From the NCBI GenBank assembly GCA_001567165.1, contig LNFQ01000005.1, positions 1-64,000 of the forward strand: a stretch of 64,000 nucleotides of DNA. The letters run 5' to 3'. Below the pieces are notes generated by a model. That model saw only the letters and a list, made by a program, of their open reading frames with translations, did not search any database and was not told the DNA's origin. Made by a program: the position numbers and the translations under genes. Shown here piece after piece: positions 9,565-18,991 of the stretch (its first letter is position 1; each line of letters begins with the position of its first letter). The stretch is from Bacteroidetes bacterium OLB11 (GTDB lineage Bacteria > Bacteroidota > Bacteroidia > Chitinophagales > Chitinophagaceae).

Positions 9565-11193
9565 TTAAGAATTTATAACATAATTTAATGCACCTATAGT
9601 ACGAGTAGTTCCATCAGGTCCTTTTGCTTTGATGTTTTCAATAAACAAACGATCTCCAGGTTTTAGTGATTGCATGATATCAATCACATCAGGTTTTGCA
9701 TTCGCACCTGATAGATACATATTATTAGAATGGGCTTCTTTTGATTCTCCGCGTTTTGGTGTATAGAATAAGTCGAAAGAAATCACTTCAAACTTCGCAT
9801 CAAAATCAAAGTTATCTAATTTTGCAAATACAGCAACTTGAGCTTTCAACGCATTAGCGGCAACAGCTCCACCACGACTATTTGCACATAAAGGATATGG
9901 ATCAGGAATTCTTTTAATACGATATTCGAATGTCCCAAAAGATTGAGAAGATCCATCACCTTTTTTACCACTTAAAGTAATTTTTGCTTTAGTACCTTGG
10001 TTTCCAGTTGGTCTAACAATATATTTGTTAACTCCATCTGCTTTGGTTAAAGTACACTCTTCAGCTGAATAGCTAAGGCTACTTGCAGGAATACCAGATG
10101 CTGAAAAAGTAATTGGATTATCAACACCAATATAAAATACATTCATTTTATCAAGTGAAATACTTGCTTGCGGTTCGCCTACAAAATAAGTTGCGGTTTG
10201 AGTAAATGTTTTGGGTTGATTGTTATTTGGATCTATAAAAGTTCCTGTTACTGTAATTTTTTGTTCTCCTTTTCCTGATGCAGTTGTTGAGTAAGTTGCG
10301 ATGCCGTCTTTTACAGCAACATTAGCTCCATTTACTCGAATAGTAAGGTTATTTGAGCTTTTATTGAAAGCTCCTAACATTACATTTGCTGTGTATTTTT
10401 CGCCTGGAAGTAAGTAATTGTTTGGAGAAGATACAAGAAGTGCATAGTCGGGCAAAGGAATAATTTTATTTCTTCTTTCACCTGTTGCTAACCCCCAAAG
10501 GTTATCCATCACCATTGATTCAGAACTTTTTACGTCATTGATATATTTATCAAGAATTGTAACAGCCCCTACAGCTGGTACCATATGAAAGTTTCCATAA
10601 GCCCAGTCTTTTGCTTCGTTTGTTTCATCTTCAATTATATCAAAATTGATAGGGAAAAGTTTTTCAATTGCAGGATTTTTATCTTTTATAGATTCGAGTT
10701 TATCTCCATCTGTCGGAACTAATGCGGCAATTTCTTGAATAAATTTTTCAAGTTTACTCTTCATTTCAGGGCCTTTTTTATCATGCTCAATCATTACAGC
10801 TGTTGCAGCATCCAAATCTTCAGGACGTTCTATCAACCCACTGCCGGGGTTAATTCCTCCTGCTCTTTCTACGATTAGTTTTTTATATTCTTCTAATGAA
10901 TTAGTCATTTCTAAGGACAATTGAGATGCTTTTTCTAATAGAGGTTTATAATCGTTTAATTTTTTAATTTTTTCTGGATTTCTTTTTATCTCTTCGTTTT
11001 CAAAAAGTTTATTGTATTCATCAAGGACAGTTTTGTTTTTCTCAGTTATATTTTTACTTGATAATACAAGACTTTTATCCACTATTTTAAAAGCATTTAG
11101 AATTTCACTTGATACGTTCATCGCTAACAATGCTGTCAGCACAAGATACATCAAGTTAATCATCAACTGCCTTGGTTCTTTAGGTAAAGACAT
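9565..11193 (-). CDS. gldM: GldM, T9SS motor/periplasmic shaft protein
   Basis: 542 residues. A cytoplasmic start (SLPKEPRQLMINLMYLVLTALLAMNVSSE) gives the single inner-membrane helix that inserts in the GldL pentamer; it carries the conserved RQ-MINLMYLVLTA segment of the family. The remainder is periplasmic: a helical D1 domain (about 40-220), then beta-rich Ig-like domains D2-D4, ending in the block with LKPGDRLFIENIKAKGPDG and IGALNYVINS that contacts the GldKN ring. It couples proton flow through GldL to the outer-membrane ring. A distant copy of its C-terminal domains is encoded separately at 18257-18928. Confidence 0.95.
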   Translation of the reverse strand: MSLPKEPRQLMINLMYLVLTALLAMNVSSEILNAFKIVDKSLVLSSKNITEKNKTVLDEYNKLFENEEIKRNPEKIKKLNDYKPLLEKASQLSLEMTNSLEEYKKLIVERAGGINPGSGLIERPEDLDAATAVMIEHDKKGPEMKSKLEKFIQEIAALVPTDGDKLESIKDKNPAIEKLFPINFDIIEDETNEAKDWAYGNFHMVPAVGAVTILDKYINDVKSSESMVMDNLWGLATGERRNKIIPLPDYALLVSSPNNYLLPGEKYTANVMLGAFNKSSNNLTIRVNGANVAVKDGIATYSTTASGKGEQKITVTGTFIDPNNNQPKTFTQTATYFVGEPQASISLDKMNVFYIGVDNPITFSASGIPASSLSYSAEECTLTKADGVNKYIVRPTGNQGTKAKITLSGKKGDGSSQSFGTFEYRIKRIPDPYPLCANSRGGAVAANALKAQVAVFAKLDNFDFDAKFEVISFDLFYTPKRGESKEAHSNNMYLSGANAKPDVIDIMQSLKPGDRLFIENIKAKGPDGTTRTIGALNYVINS

Positions 11194-11253
11194 TCTTTTT
11201 TTTGTTTTAGCTTATTAATTTAATATTTGAATTACAATTATAGATGCTTCGTT

Positions 11254-12101
11254 CTATTTGCCTTGCATAGCAGTTAGCATGTTGCCATATACTTGGTTTA
11301 ATGTACCTAAGTTTTTAGCAAGTAAAGCAACTTGTTCTTTGCACTTTCCCTGCATTTTTCAGAGCTACTTTGCATTGTATCAGTGGTATTAACTAAAGTA
11401 CTGAAAAATTTGTTCATTGCTTTCAAATGGCTATTAGCATCATTTAATTCAATTTCATATATTTGGTTTAGAGAGCTTAAATTCTTAGTTAGTGTAGAAA
11501 CTTGTGAGTGAAATCTTGCAGTTTCATCTGCTGCATCGTTAAAAGAAGCTAGTGTATTTGCTGCCCCCATGAATGTATCTTTCATTTGACTCAAAGCACT
11601 TGTTGCTTCTTTTGCTTTATTAGCATACTCATTTGTTGCTGCGGCAACATGAGTAATGTCTTTTACTTGATTTACTGTTTCACCAAATCGTTGAAAGTTT
11701 TCATTTAGTTTTTTCAAACTTGTTGGGTTTATGCTTGCTTCTTCAAGCATTTTGTCTAATTGGTTAGTTGCACCGCCACCACTACCTCCTGCAGTTGGAG
11801 CAACAATCCCTTGTCCAGGTACATATTTTACACCTTTTTTGTATGCTTCAACATGTGGGTTTTCATCTAAGTTTGGGTATAGTTTTTCCCAATAGTAGTC
11901 TTTGTGAGGTGGTAATATTCCTAGTAAAGCAAAAATGAAAGCTTCAACACTCATCCCTACAATTAGCATAGGACCTGCAATTTTCCAGTGTTCCAATTTA
12001 GCCAAAGCTCCAATTAATACTACGGATGCTCCAAGTCCAATGATAAGATTTTTTAAGCGTTTTCCTGATTTTGTTTCAAAAAATAATGATATTGATTTCA
12101 T
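11254..12101 (-). CDS. gldL: GldL, T9SS rotary motor inner-membrane protein (one frameshift near C-terminus)
   Basis: Two transmembrane helices near the N-terminus (about residues 15-35 and 40-62) form the proton-driven stator, with the family motif LEHWKIAGPMLIVGM; the glutamate in LEHW is the residue proposed to carry protons. A long cytoplasmic coiled-coil region follows. The original frame ends prematurely at 11307. Shifting by one base near 11335-11345 restores AKEQVALLAKNLGTLNQVYG and NMLTAMQGK, the conserved GldL C-terminus, with a stop at 11254-11256. Total is about 282 residues. Confidence 0.93.
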
Positions 12102-12143
12102 TTTCTATTTTCCTTTTTTTGTTTTTAGTTTAAATTATTTAGT

Positions 12144-13436
12144 TTATTTTTTTCTTTTTGGTGATTTATTTGTCAGTGCTGGAGATATATATTGTACAAT
12201 GCATCTAAATCCGATAAACGATTTTGCTGTATCTGCAAATTCATAATCTCTGTTGCTTACTTGAATAAAACTTGCTACATCTTTCCAACTTCCTCCTTTG
12301 ATTACTTTTCGTTTCCACCAAGTTGGGTCGGCTTCTTGCGTTTTCATTCTGAGTGATGGTGACATATCGGCGACATTATCATAAGTAGCCGCATTATAAG
12401 GGGACAATGTCCATTCAGCTACATTACCACTCATATTATATAAGCCATAATCGTTAGGCCAATATGCATCTGCTCGCACAGTGTAAAGTCCTCCGTCTGC
12501 ACTATAGTTACCACGTCCGGGTTTGAAATTTGCTAAGTAGCAACCTTTTTTATTCACAACATAAGGACCTCCCCATGGATAAGGTGATTGTGTTCTTCCT
12601 CCTCTTGCTGCCCATTCCCATTGTTCTTCTGTTGGAAGTCTAAATTCTCCTTCTAAATATTGTTTTTTAGAATCTTTATATGTTCTCCAATGTTTTGTTC
12701 TCCAATGACAGAATGCGTTTGCTTGATACCAATTCACACCAACCACTGGATAGTTATTGAATGAAGGGAACCAAAAATATTGGTGGGTGATTGGCTCATT
12801 ATATGAATATGAAAACATTTTCATCCAAACGGTAGTATCTGGATAGGCTACTACATCATACTTCATTAAATAGTCTGCACGATTTTGATTTCTACCTAAA
12901 GCCGATTCTCTAGCCATTTTATCATAATCAAATGCTTCATAATGATATTTAAGTTTAGAATTATCAAATTCTTTTTTGCCCCAAATACTTTCAGAAGCCG
13001 GTACATAATAAGCTGCCATTGCATCTTGAACATCTTCACTTTGCCATTTTATTTTCTTTTTCCAATCAACAATTTGGCTTCCATCTTGTAAATCTTTAAA
13101 GTCTCCTAATATAGTATGTGCTGTAGAATCTCGAACCCAGTCAACATATTGTCTATATTCTGAGTTTGTAATTTCGGTAGCATCCATATAAAATCCTACT
13201 AATTGTACTGTTCTATTTTTCACATCATTAGCACTCCTGACATCTTGGTCGCTTGCTCCCATGTGCATAACACCAGATGGCACCCACGTCATTCCTACGG
13301 GGATTGGGGTGTTCGTGTTTACTCTGTTTGTTGTTCCTACTAACTGACCATTTGAAGCTGTGGAACCACCGCCACATCCCCATGCTGTAACTATTAGGCC
13401 AAGAGCGAATAATCGTAACGAAAGTTGTTTTATCAT
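12144..13436 (-). CDS. gldK: GldK, T9SS lipoprotein of the outer-membrane ring
   Basis: 430 residues. The signal peptide ends in the lipobox VTAWGC, so the mature protein is anchored by lipidated Cys21. The body is a formylglycine-generating-enzyme (SUMF1) fold without catalytic function, as in all GldK/PorK: MTWVPSGVMHMGASDQD, EITNSEYRQYVDW, WYQANAFC, FRLPTEEQWEWAARGG, GNVAEWTLSPY and VIKGGSWKD are visible. It forms the ring with GldN. It is the first gene of the gldKLMN operon, with a TATATTTG -7 element 30 bases upstream. Confidence 0.95.
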   Translation of the reverse strand: MIKQLSLRLFALGLIVTAWGCGGGSTASNGQLVGTTNRVNTNTPIPVGMTWVPSGVMHMGASDQDVRSANDVKNRTVQLVGFYMDATEITNSEYRQYVDWVRDSTAHTILGDFKDLQDGSQIVDWKKKIKWQSEDVQDAMAAYYVPASESIWGKKEFDNSKLKYHYEAFDYDKMARESALGRNQNRADYLMKYDVVAYPDTTVWMKMFSYSYNEPITHQYFWFPSFNNYPVVGVNWYQANAFCHWRTKHWRTYKDSKKQYLEGEFRLPTEEQWEWAARGGRTQSPYPWGGPYVVNKKGCYLANFKPGRGNYSADGGLYTVRADAYWPNDYGLYNMSGNVAEWTLSPYNAATYDNVADMSPSLRMKTQEADPTWWKRKVIKGGSWKDVASFIQVSNRDYEFADTAKSFIGFRCIVQYISPALTNKSPKRKK

Positions 13437-13466
13437 ATTCCTTTTTTAATGTTTTATACTAGTTCG

Positions 13467-13474
13467 CAAATATA
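13467..13474 (-). promoter_or_regulatory. -7 element of the gldKLMN operon promoter
   Basis: TATATTTG on the minus strand matches TAnnTTTG exactly. The upstream -33 region is T-rich (TTTT) and not a perfect TTTG. It lies 30 bases before the gldK start, and the 231-base gap upstream of gldK holds no gene. Confidence 0.45.
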
Positions 13475-13667
13475 CTGAAATATTTGTTAAATAAAATATT
13501 GCACAATATATGTCGTATAATTCAAAACTAATATAAATTTTTAATTTTTTTTTTGATTTTTTTTAGAGCATAAAAATGAATGTCTTTTTTTCTTATTTGA
13601 CTTCCTCATTTTACCCCCCGATAAAATCAAGTGCCAAATAATAAATAATTTATGAATTTACCAAAAA

Positions 13668-15669
13668 TTATTTAAAAAAAAATGTAATTAACTCTTGATT
13701 TGAGGCAAATGGAGCTAAGCAAACATTTTGATAGCATACATATATGAGTGTTTTATCATTGGGATATTGTGAATTTAAACTTGTATTATCTATGTCATTA
13801 TCTGAATTCAATAGTAGCCTGATATTGGGTTTATAAACTTGTTGATACATTTCTCTGCACCTAGCTACTGCTTCTTTTCCGACTATATTGACTTCATAGC
13901 TGGGCTTACTGACTAGGGCAATATTTGCCCATTTTGAAAATGAGGTTGGATATGCTTCGATAAGGGATTTCATTCTTTGTAGGATTTCATCTGATATTTG
14001 AGTCCAATCATTTTTAAGATTTATTGTAGCCATATATTTTATAACATGTGTTGTCACTGCATTTGACGAGGGTAATGCTCCATCATATATATCAATTTTT
14101 ATTAGTGCTGGTCTGCTGATATTTTTTATTGGTAAAGCAAAAAAAAGCTATCGTTTTCTTCTTTGAAATTTTTCTATAATATAGTTTATGATTTTTGCTG
14201 ACTGCTGAATATAATTCGCTTTTCCGCTTGCTTGATTTAAACTAATGTAAGCATCTGCAAGAAATGCTAGGTCATCAAGATATGCTGGAATTTTTGAAAT
14301 ATTTTCCATGCAAGTATGATAATACAGATGTTCATCAGATTTCATTGTATTTTGAATATAGTTGAGTGCATGTTCTGCCAGCATTAAATATTCATCATTA
14401 TTAAAGATTAATGATGCTTGTGCCAATGCTTTTATCATTAAGGCATTCCAGCCTAGTAATATTTTTCTGTCTTTAAATGGTTTTATTCTTTTTTCTCTTT
14501 CATTTAATAAAACTTTTTTTACTCTCTGAATTGTTGACGGGTCTGTATTTTCAAAAAGGGAATGGGTTGTCCATAAAATATTGGTATGTTCCCAATTTCC
14601 TTCTTTTTTAATTTGATAATAATTTTCTATTTTGGAAAAATCTTCTTTTAAAATTTCTTTTAATTCTGCATAATCCCATGTATAAAATTTCCCTTCTTGT
14701 CCTTCGCTATCTGCATCAATTGCAGAATAGAAGGCCCCGGATTCATTGCACATTTCTGCTTTTATCCATTCAACGGTTTCACTAACGATGATTTTATAGA
14801 GATTTTTTTTTGTGATAGAAAATGCGATACTATACACTTCAATAAGCAATGCATTGTCATAGAGCATTTTTTCAAAATGGGGTGCTTTCCAATATTTATC
14901 AGTGCTGTATCGAGCAAAACCTCCTCTTATTTGGTCATAAATTCCACCATAAGCCATTTTATCTAAAGTGAGACATGCTTGGTTCAGTGCATCTTGATTT
15001 TGATATAATTGAAAATAATCGAGTAAAAGCTTTATCGTAAACGTAGCTGGGAACTTAGGTGCAGCCCCAAATCCGCCTTCTTCTGTGTCTGCATTTTTGA
15101 GGATTTTTTCTAGTATTTTTTCATGAAATATTTTTTCATCAGCCTGTTCATTTTTTAATGTTGGTAATTGGTTTGCATTTTTTAAGTGTGTAAAAAGTTG
15201 ATGTGCTTGACTTTCGACAGCATCTCTATTTTCATTAAAATAATGAGCAACTTTTTGCAATACCTCTTTCCATGAAGCTCTTCCATATAGCGGTTTTGGC
15301 GGAAAATAAGTCCCTCCATAAAATGCTTTTCTTTCGGGTGTTAAAAAGACATTTAATGGCCACCCTCCGCTGCCAGTCATGGCCTGAACGGCATCCATAT
15401 AATAATGATCGATATCAGGATATTCCTCTCGGTCTAATTTGATATTGACAAATAATTGATTCATCAATTGAGCCGTTTCGGCATCTTCAAAACTTTCATG
15501 TGCCATCACATGACACCAATGACAACTTGAATAACCAATACTTAAAAGGATGGGTTTGTTTTCTTTTTTTTGCTTGTTCAAATGCTTCATCTCCCCAAGG
15601 CATCCAACTGACAGGATTATGTGCATGTTGTTGAAGATAGGGAGAAGTTTCGTTTTTTAAAAGATTCAT
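13668..15669 (-). CDS. DUF255 thioredoxin-domain protein (YyaL/SPATA20 family; two frameshifts)
   Basis: The start at 15669 reads [20 protein letters not shown], then [13 protein letters not shown]. The frame shifts in T8/A8 near 15565-15572 and resumes with [18 protein letters not shown]-type sequence (observed [13 protein letters not shown]), the CxxC thioredoxin-like motif. The middle is an (alpha/alpha)6 barrel-like domain ([39 protein letters not shown]). A second shift near 14150-14165 restores [12 protein letters not shown] and the C-terminal [11 protein letters not shown] and [14 protein letters not shown]. About 667 residues. Family function is poorly defined; a role as an N-acyl-glucosamine 2-epimerase-like fold protein or redox chaperone is only a suggestion. 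Confidence 0.85.
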
Positions 15670-15693
15670 TTATTTGTGTATGTTTCGCCAAAA

Positions 15694-16383
15694 TTATTCT
15701 CTTTTGCCGAATCCATATAATAGATAAAGATTATAACCAAAAGCTGTATTCTTTTCTCCACGTCCATAGCCTGCTATATAGTTTGGTGGGAGTTCTTGAA
15801 TTTTTTTAGCACTTAAAAGTGCTTTAAATCGTACATTCCACCCAAGAAAAAGGTGTTTTTTCAATTCAACTTTAAACCCACCTATTAATTCAACCCAATG
15901 AGCCATAAGATTGGCTTCAGAGATATTTCCGCTCGAGCTACCCCAAACGGTATCTTTAATGAAATAACTGGCAACGCTTCTATTGATATAAGATGCAGCG
16001 TAGCGAAGTCCTACAAATGCATTGTCAAAGTCACCTTTATAATCTTTTGAAAAAAAAGTTTTATCAATTCCAAATCGCACGAAGGCATTTTTACTATCAA
16101 AATTCAAATTGAGATTTTTGGTGTTTGAATTTCCAAATCCGAAATCCGCTTCTAAAAATAAATCTCTTTTGTAATGCACATCAAAAGTGAATTCATAAGC
16201 GTTGTAATCATTGTTGAGGATTGAGGCTGGAATTTTGGATATATCAATACCGATTCTATAAAAATCAAATCGTGCATCGATTGTGTCTTTTTGTTTTGCA
16301 AAAGCTGAAATATTTGAAACTAGAACTAACAGTATGCTTAACAAAACTGTTTTTTTAATTGGATATAATGAGGTATTTCTCAT
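15694..16383 (-). CDS. DUF6048-family outer-membrane/periplasmic protein
   Basis: 229 residues with an N-terminal signal peptide (cleavage near NISAFAKQ). The rest is beta-strand-rich with alternating hydrophobics and ends in an aromatic strand LYLLYGFGKRE, consistent with a small outer-membrane barrel or periplasmic beta protein. The family is restricted to Bacteroidota as far as I know, and its function is unknown. It overlaps the stop of the upstream DUF6452 gene by four bases, so the two are almost certainly translated together. Confidence 0.65.
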   Translation of the reverse strand: MRNTSLYPIKKTVLLSILLVLVSNISAFAKQKDTIDARFDFYRIGIDISKIPASILNNDYNAYEFTFDVHYKRDLFLEADFGFGNSNTKNLNLNFDSKNAFVRFGIDKTFFSKDYKGDFDNAFVGLRYAASYINRSVASYFIKDTVWGSSSGNISEANLMAHWVELIGGFKVELKKHLFLGWNVRFKALLSAKKIQELPPNYIAGYGRGEKNTAFGYNLYLLYGFGKRE

Positions 16384-16902
16384 TTTTTTAAAACAATTTT
16401 TAGATGTTCAGTGTTGACATCATTATTTACTTTATCAGATGCAATGATGATTGTATCAATATATTGATGAGAATATTCGATATTGTTTATTTCAAAATAA
16501 GTTTCATAGCCACAATTTGTCGAAATGTAATGTAGTTCCCGATTGTAGTCGATTCTGATTGAGTCAATGCCTGTGATTGAAAAGTCAGTTGAATCAATTT
16601 GAAAAATAAATTTTGAATAATCTTCACTCTGCGACAAGGTAATTCGTAATTTATTGGCATTTTGATATTTTGAAAAAATTGTGCGTTTTTCCCAAAATAT
16701 AAATTAGCATTTTCGAGTAGGGTATCTGAGAGTGTCGTATCATTTTTTGGTAGAAGCCAACTGCTAACGCTACCACTTTGGGGGTTAGACATGAGTTGCT
16801 TTTATTACAAGAGGATATTCCCATTACTGAAACCGTCAACATTATCAAAAACGATTGCAGTTTATGATTTAAAATAGGAATTAACCTTTTTAGTTTATTC
16901 AT
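16380..16902 (-). CDS. DUF6452-family lipoprotein (two frameshifts)
   Basis: Start chosen at 16902 (MNKLKRLIPIL) because the following hydrophobic stretch and VMGISSC form a lipoprotein signal. Frame 1 reads SCNKSNSCLTPKVVALAVGF. A shift in A6 near 16747-16752 continues with KNDTTLSDTLLENANLYFGK, and a second in T6 near 16676-16682 continues with ANKLRITLSQSEDYSKFIFQ through to LKIVLKK. The N-terminal cysteine pair, the GFY segment and the neighbouring DUF6048 gene fit DUF6452. Function unknown; restored length is about 174 residues. Confidence 0.6.
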
Positions 16903-16910
16903 AAATGAGT

Positions 16911-17926
16911 TAAAGAATAGTCCATGTTTCTTTTCCAGCGATAAGAGCATCTAAATCTCCAGCCCCTTTTTCGTTTTTGACTGTTTCCAATTGCTCTTGC
17001 AACATTGTGTCATAACAAGGTCTATTGATTGCATAGATGACTCCAAATGGCCTTGGGAAAAATTGGCATCCTCATTGTGCCCAAACATTTTGGCTAATAA
17101 GAATGCTTTGGTTGAGTCTGTCTCATCATGAATCCACAAATCATTTTCGGAGTATTGCTCACCGATAGTTACAATTTTCGGCTGCAGTCCATCCAATAAA
17201 ATCCCTTTATTTTTATCAGCACCAAAAATCAATGGTTTTCCATGTTCCAGATAAATTGTGTGATCTGCTTTTGAACTCTTTTCTGAAAAAATTTCAAATG
17301 CTCCATCATTGAATATATTGCAATTTTGATAGATTTCTAAAAAGGAAGTTCCTTGATGCTGATGCGCTCTTTTTAGCATTTCTTGCATGTGTTTAGGGTC
17401 TCTATCCATTGTACGAGCAATAAAAGTTCCTTCAGAACCTAAAGCTAATGCAACAGGATTGAAAGGATTATCAATGCTTCCAAATGGAGTTGACTTGGTC
17501 ACTTTTTTGCACTTCGCTGGTTGGTGAATATTGCCCTTTTGTAAGCCCATATATTTGATTATTAAAAAGCAAAATTTGTATGTTGATATTTCTTCTTAAT
17601 AAATGAATTAAGTGATTGCCTCCTATGCTCAATGAATCTCCATCTCCGGTGACAACCCAAACGCTCAATTCAGGTCGTGATGCTTTTAATCCACTAGCGA
17701 TAGCTGTTGCTCTTCCGTGGATTGAGTGCATCCCAAATGTATCCATGTAATAAGGAAATCGCGACGAGCATCCAATACCCGATATAATGACAAAATTTTC
17801 TTTTGGAATTCCTAATGTTGGAAAAACTGTTTGTACTTGCTTCAAAATACTATAATCTCCACATCCCGGACACCATCTCACTTCTTGGTCGGTCGTAAAA
17901 TCTTTAGGGGATAAAGTGTCTATCAT
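16911..17926 (-). CDS. korB: 2-oxoacid:ferredoxin oxidoreductase, beta subunit (KorB type; two frameshifts)
   Basis: Thiamine-pyrophosphate subunit of the enzyme that decarboxylates 2-oxoglutarate or another 2-oxoacid and reduces ferredoxin. Start at 17926 ([10 protein letters not shown]). Visible are [34 protein letters not shown] and the TPP/Mg motif [12 protein letters not shown] with [17 protein letters not shown] shift in A6 near 17500-17506 continues with [20 protein letters not shown], and a second near 17060 gives [13 protein letters not shown] and AGKETWTIL, stop at 16911-16913. Restored length is about 338 residues. The alpha subunit normally just upstream is absent; 330 bases of non-coding DNA lie there. 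Confidence 0.85.
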
Positions 17927-18256
17927 GATAAAAAAATTGACTTCGCAAAAATACGAAGTAAAGTTCAAAGTTTTTGAAATGAATTTTATCCTTAACCTGT
18001 CGTCAGTTGATTTGTTGTTGTTTTTTTAATCCAAGTTTTCTCTATAATATCTGATTTTAAATTGATGATAATACTCTTAAAACCTTTATTCAAAATGCTT
18101 TCTCAATTTTTATATTCATTTATATAACATCCATTTATCTCAATTTCTAATTTGTAATCTATGCTATATGATGAATTTTAATAAAATTTTTTTTAATTTT
18201 AATTTACATTTGAACACTTATATATCAAATATAAACTACCTCATCCATTTTAATCT
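17927..18256. other. Gene-free region between korB and the GldM-C-like gene
   Basis: 330 AT-rich bases between divergent genes. No coding frame, RNA gene, repeat or clear TAnnTTTG element could be identified. It presumably holds the promoters of both flanking genes. Confidence 0.5.
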
Positions 18257-18928
18257 ATGCTAAAATTTTTTCCTATTTATTTACTACTCACATTCGCAAT
18301 GAGTCATTTTATTTTTTCACAAGTACACTTTTCGCAGCCCTTTTTTAAAAAACCTGATGAACCTATAGTTTATATTGATATTCCCAACTTTTTTTTGGTA
18401 CAAACTTCTAACGGTGAAAAAATAATTCAAGTAAATAGCAGTGAAGGGAATATCGAAAGGCTGTCTGACACTACTTTTAATTTGCACATTCGAAATGCCT
18501 CAATTTCAGGAATTACATTCACTTATAGTGTTTCTAAAAATGGGAAAATACAAAGAAATATACGTTATAAAACAACCTATTTGACAGCTATAGTACCTGA
18601 CATCTCAAAGCTACGATTAGGTGTAAAATCTAATAATAAAATTTCACTCAACGAATTAAAATTAATCAACAAGCTAGCTTTAGATGATAAAGATTTTTTA
18701 CTAAAGTTAAATTATAAAATAAACTGTACAGTGGTTTGCAAGCCCAATAAAAGTATTGAAAAATATAGCTTTCTTATTAGAAATAGTGATTTGAGTGGCA
18801 ATAATGATTTTCAAGAACTCCTTCAAAAACTTTCAAAAGGCGATAGAATAAAGTTTGACAATATTAAAATTGTAGGTAACGATGGGAAAAGTAAAAAGAT
18901 TGAATCTGCAATATATACAATAGATTAA
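18257..18928 (+). CDS. Secreted stand-alone protein resembling the GldM C-terminal domains
   Basis: 223 residues. The N-terminal hydrophobic stretch (residues 4-22, ending HFIFSQ) is a signal peptide, so the protein should be periplasmic or exported. The body has two beta-rich parts. The second (about 140-223) lines up with the end of GldM: LSKGDRIKFDNIKIVGNDG here versus LKPGDRLFIENIKAKGPDG in GldM, followed by IESAIYTID versus IGALNYVINS. The first part (PNFFLVQTSNGEK) resembles the preceding GldM domain. It lacks the GldM membrane helix and helical D1. It may bind the GldK/GldN ring; that is inference. A diverged GldM paralogue fragment under no constraint is the alternative, but the frame is clean. 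Confidence 0.65.
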   Translation: MLKFFPIYLLLTFAMSHFIFSQVHFSQPFFKKPDEPIVYIDIPNFFLVQTSNGEKIIQVNSSEGNIERLSDTTFNLHIRNASISGITFTYSVSKNGKIQRNIRYKTTYLTAIVPDISKLRLGVKSNNKISLNELKLINKLALDDKDFLLKLNYKINCTVVCKPNKSIEKYSFLIRNSDLSGNNDFQELLQKLSKGDRIKFDNIKIVGNDGKSKKIESAIYTID

Positions 18929-18991
18929 ATGCTATAAATATTCCTTTTATTTTAAGAAGTTTATTAACTTGCCCTTTTCTTGTTTCTTTAA

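Noticed and set aside
11012-11218. Plus-strand open frame opposite the start of gldM
   Set aside because: Antisense shadow of the GldM N-terminal membrane helix; hydrophobicity comes from the complementary strand.
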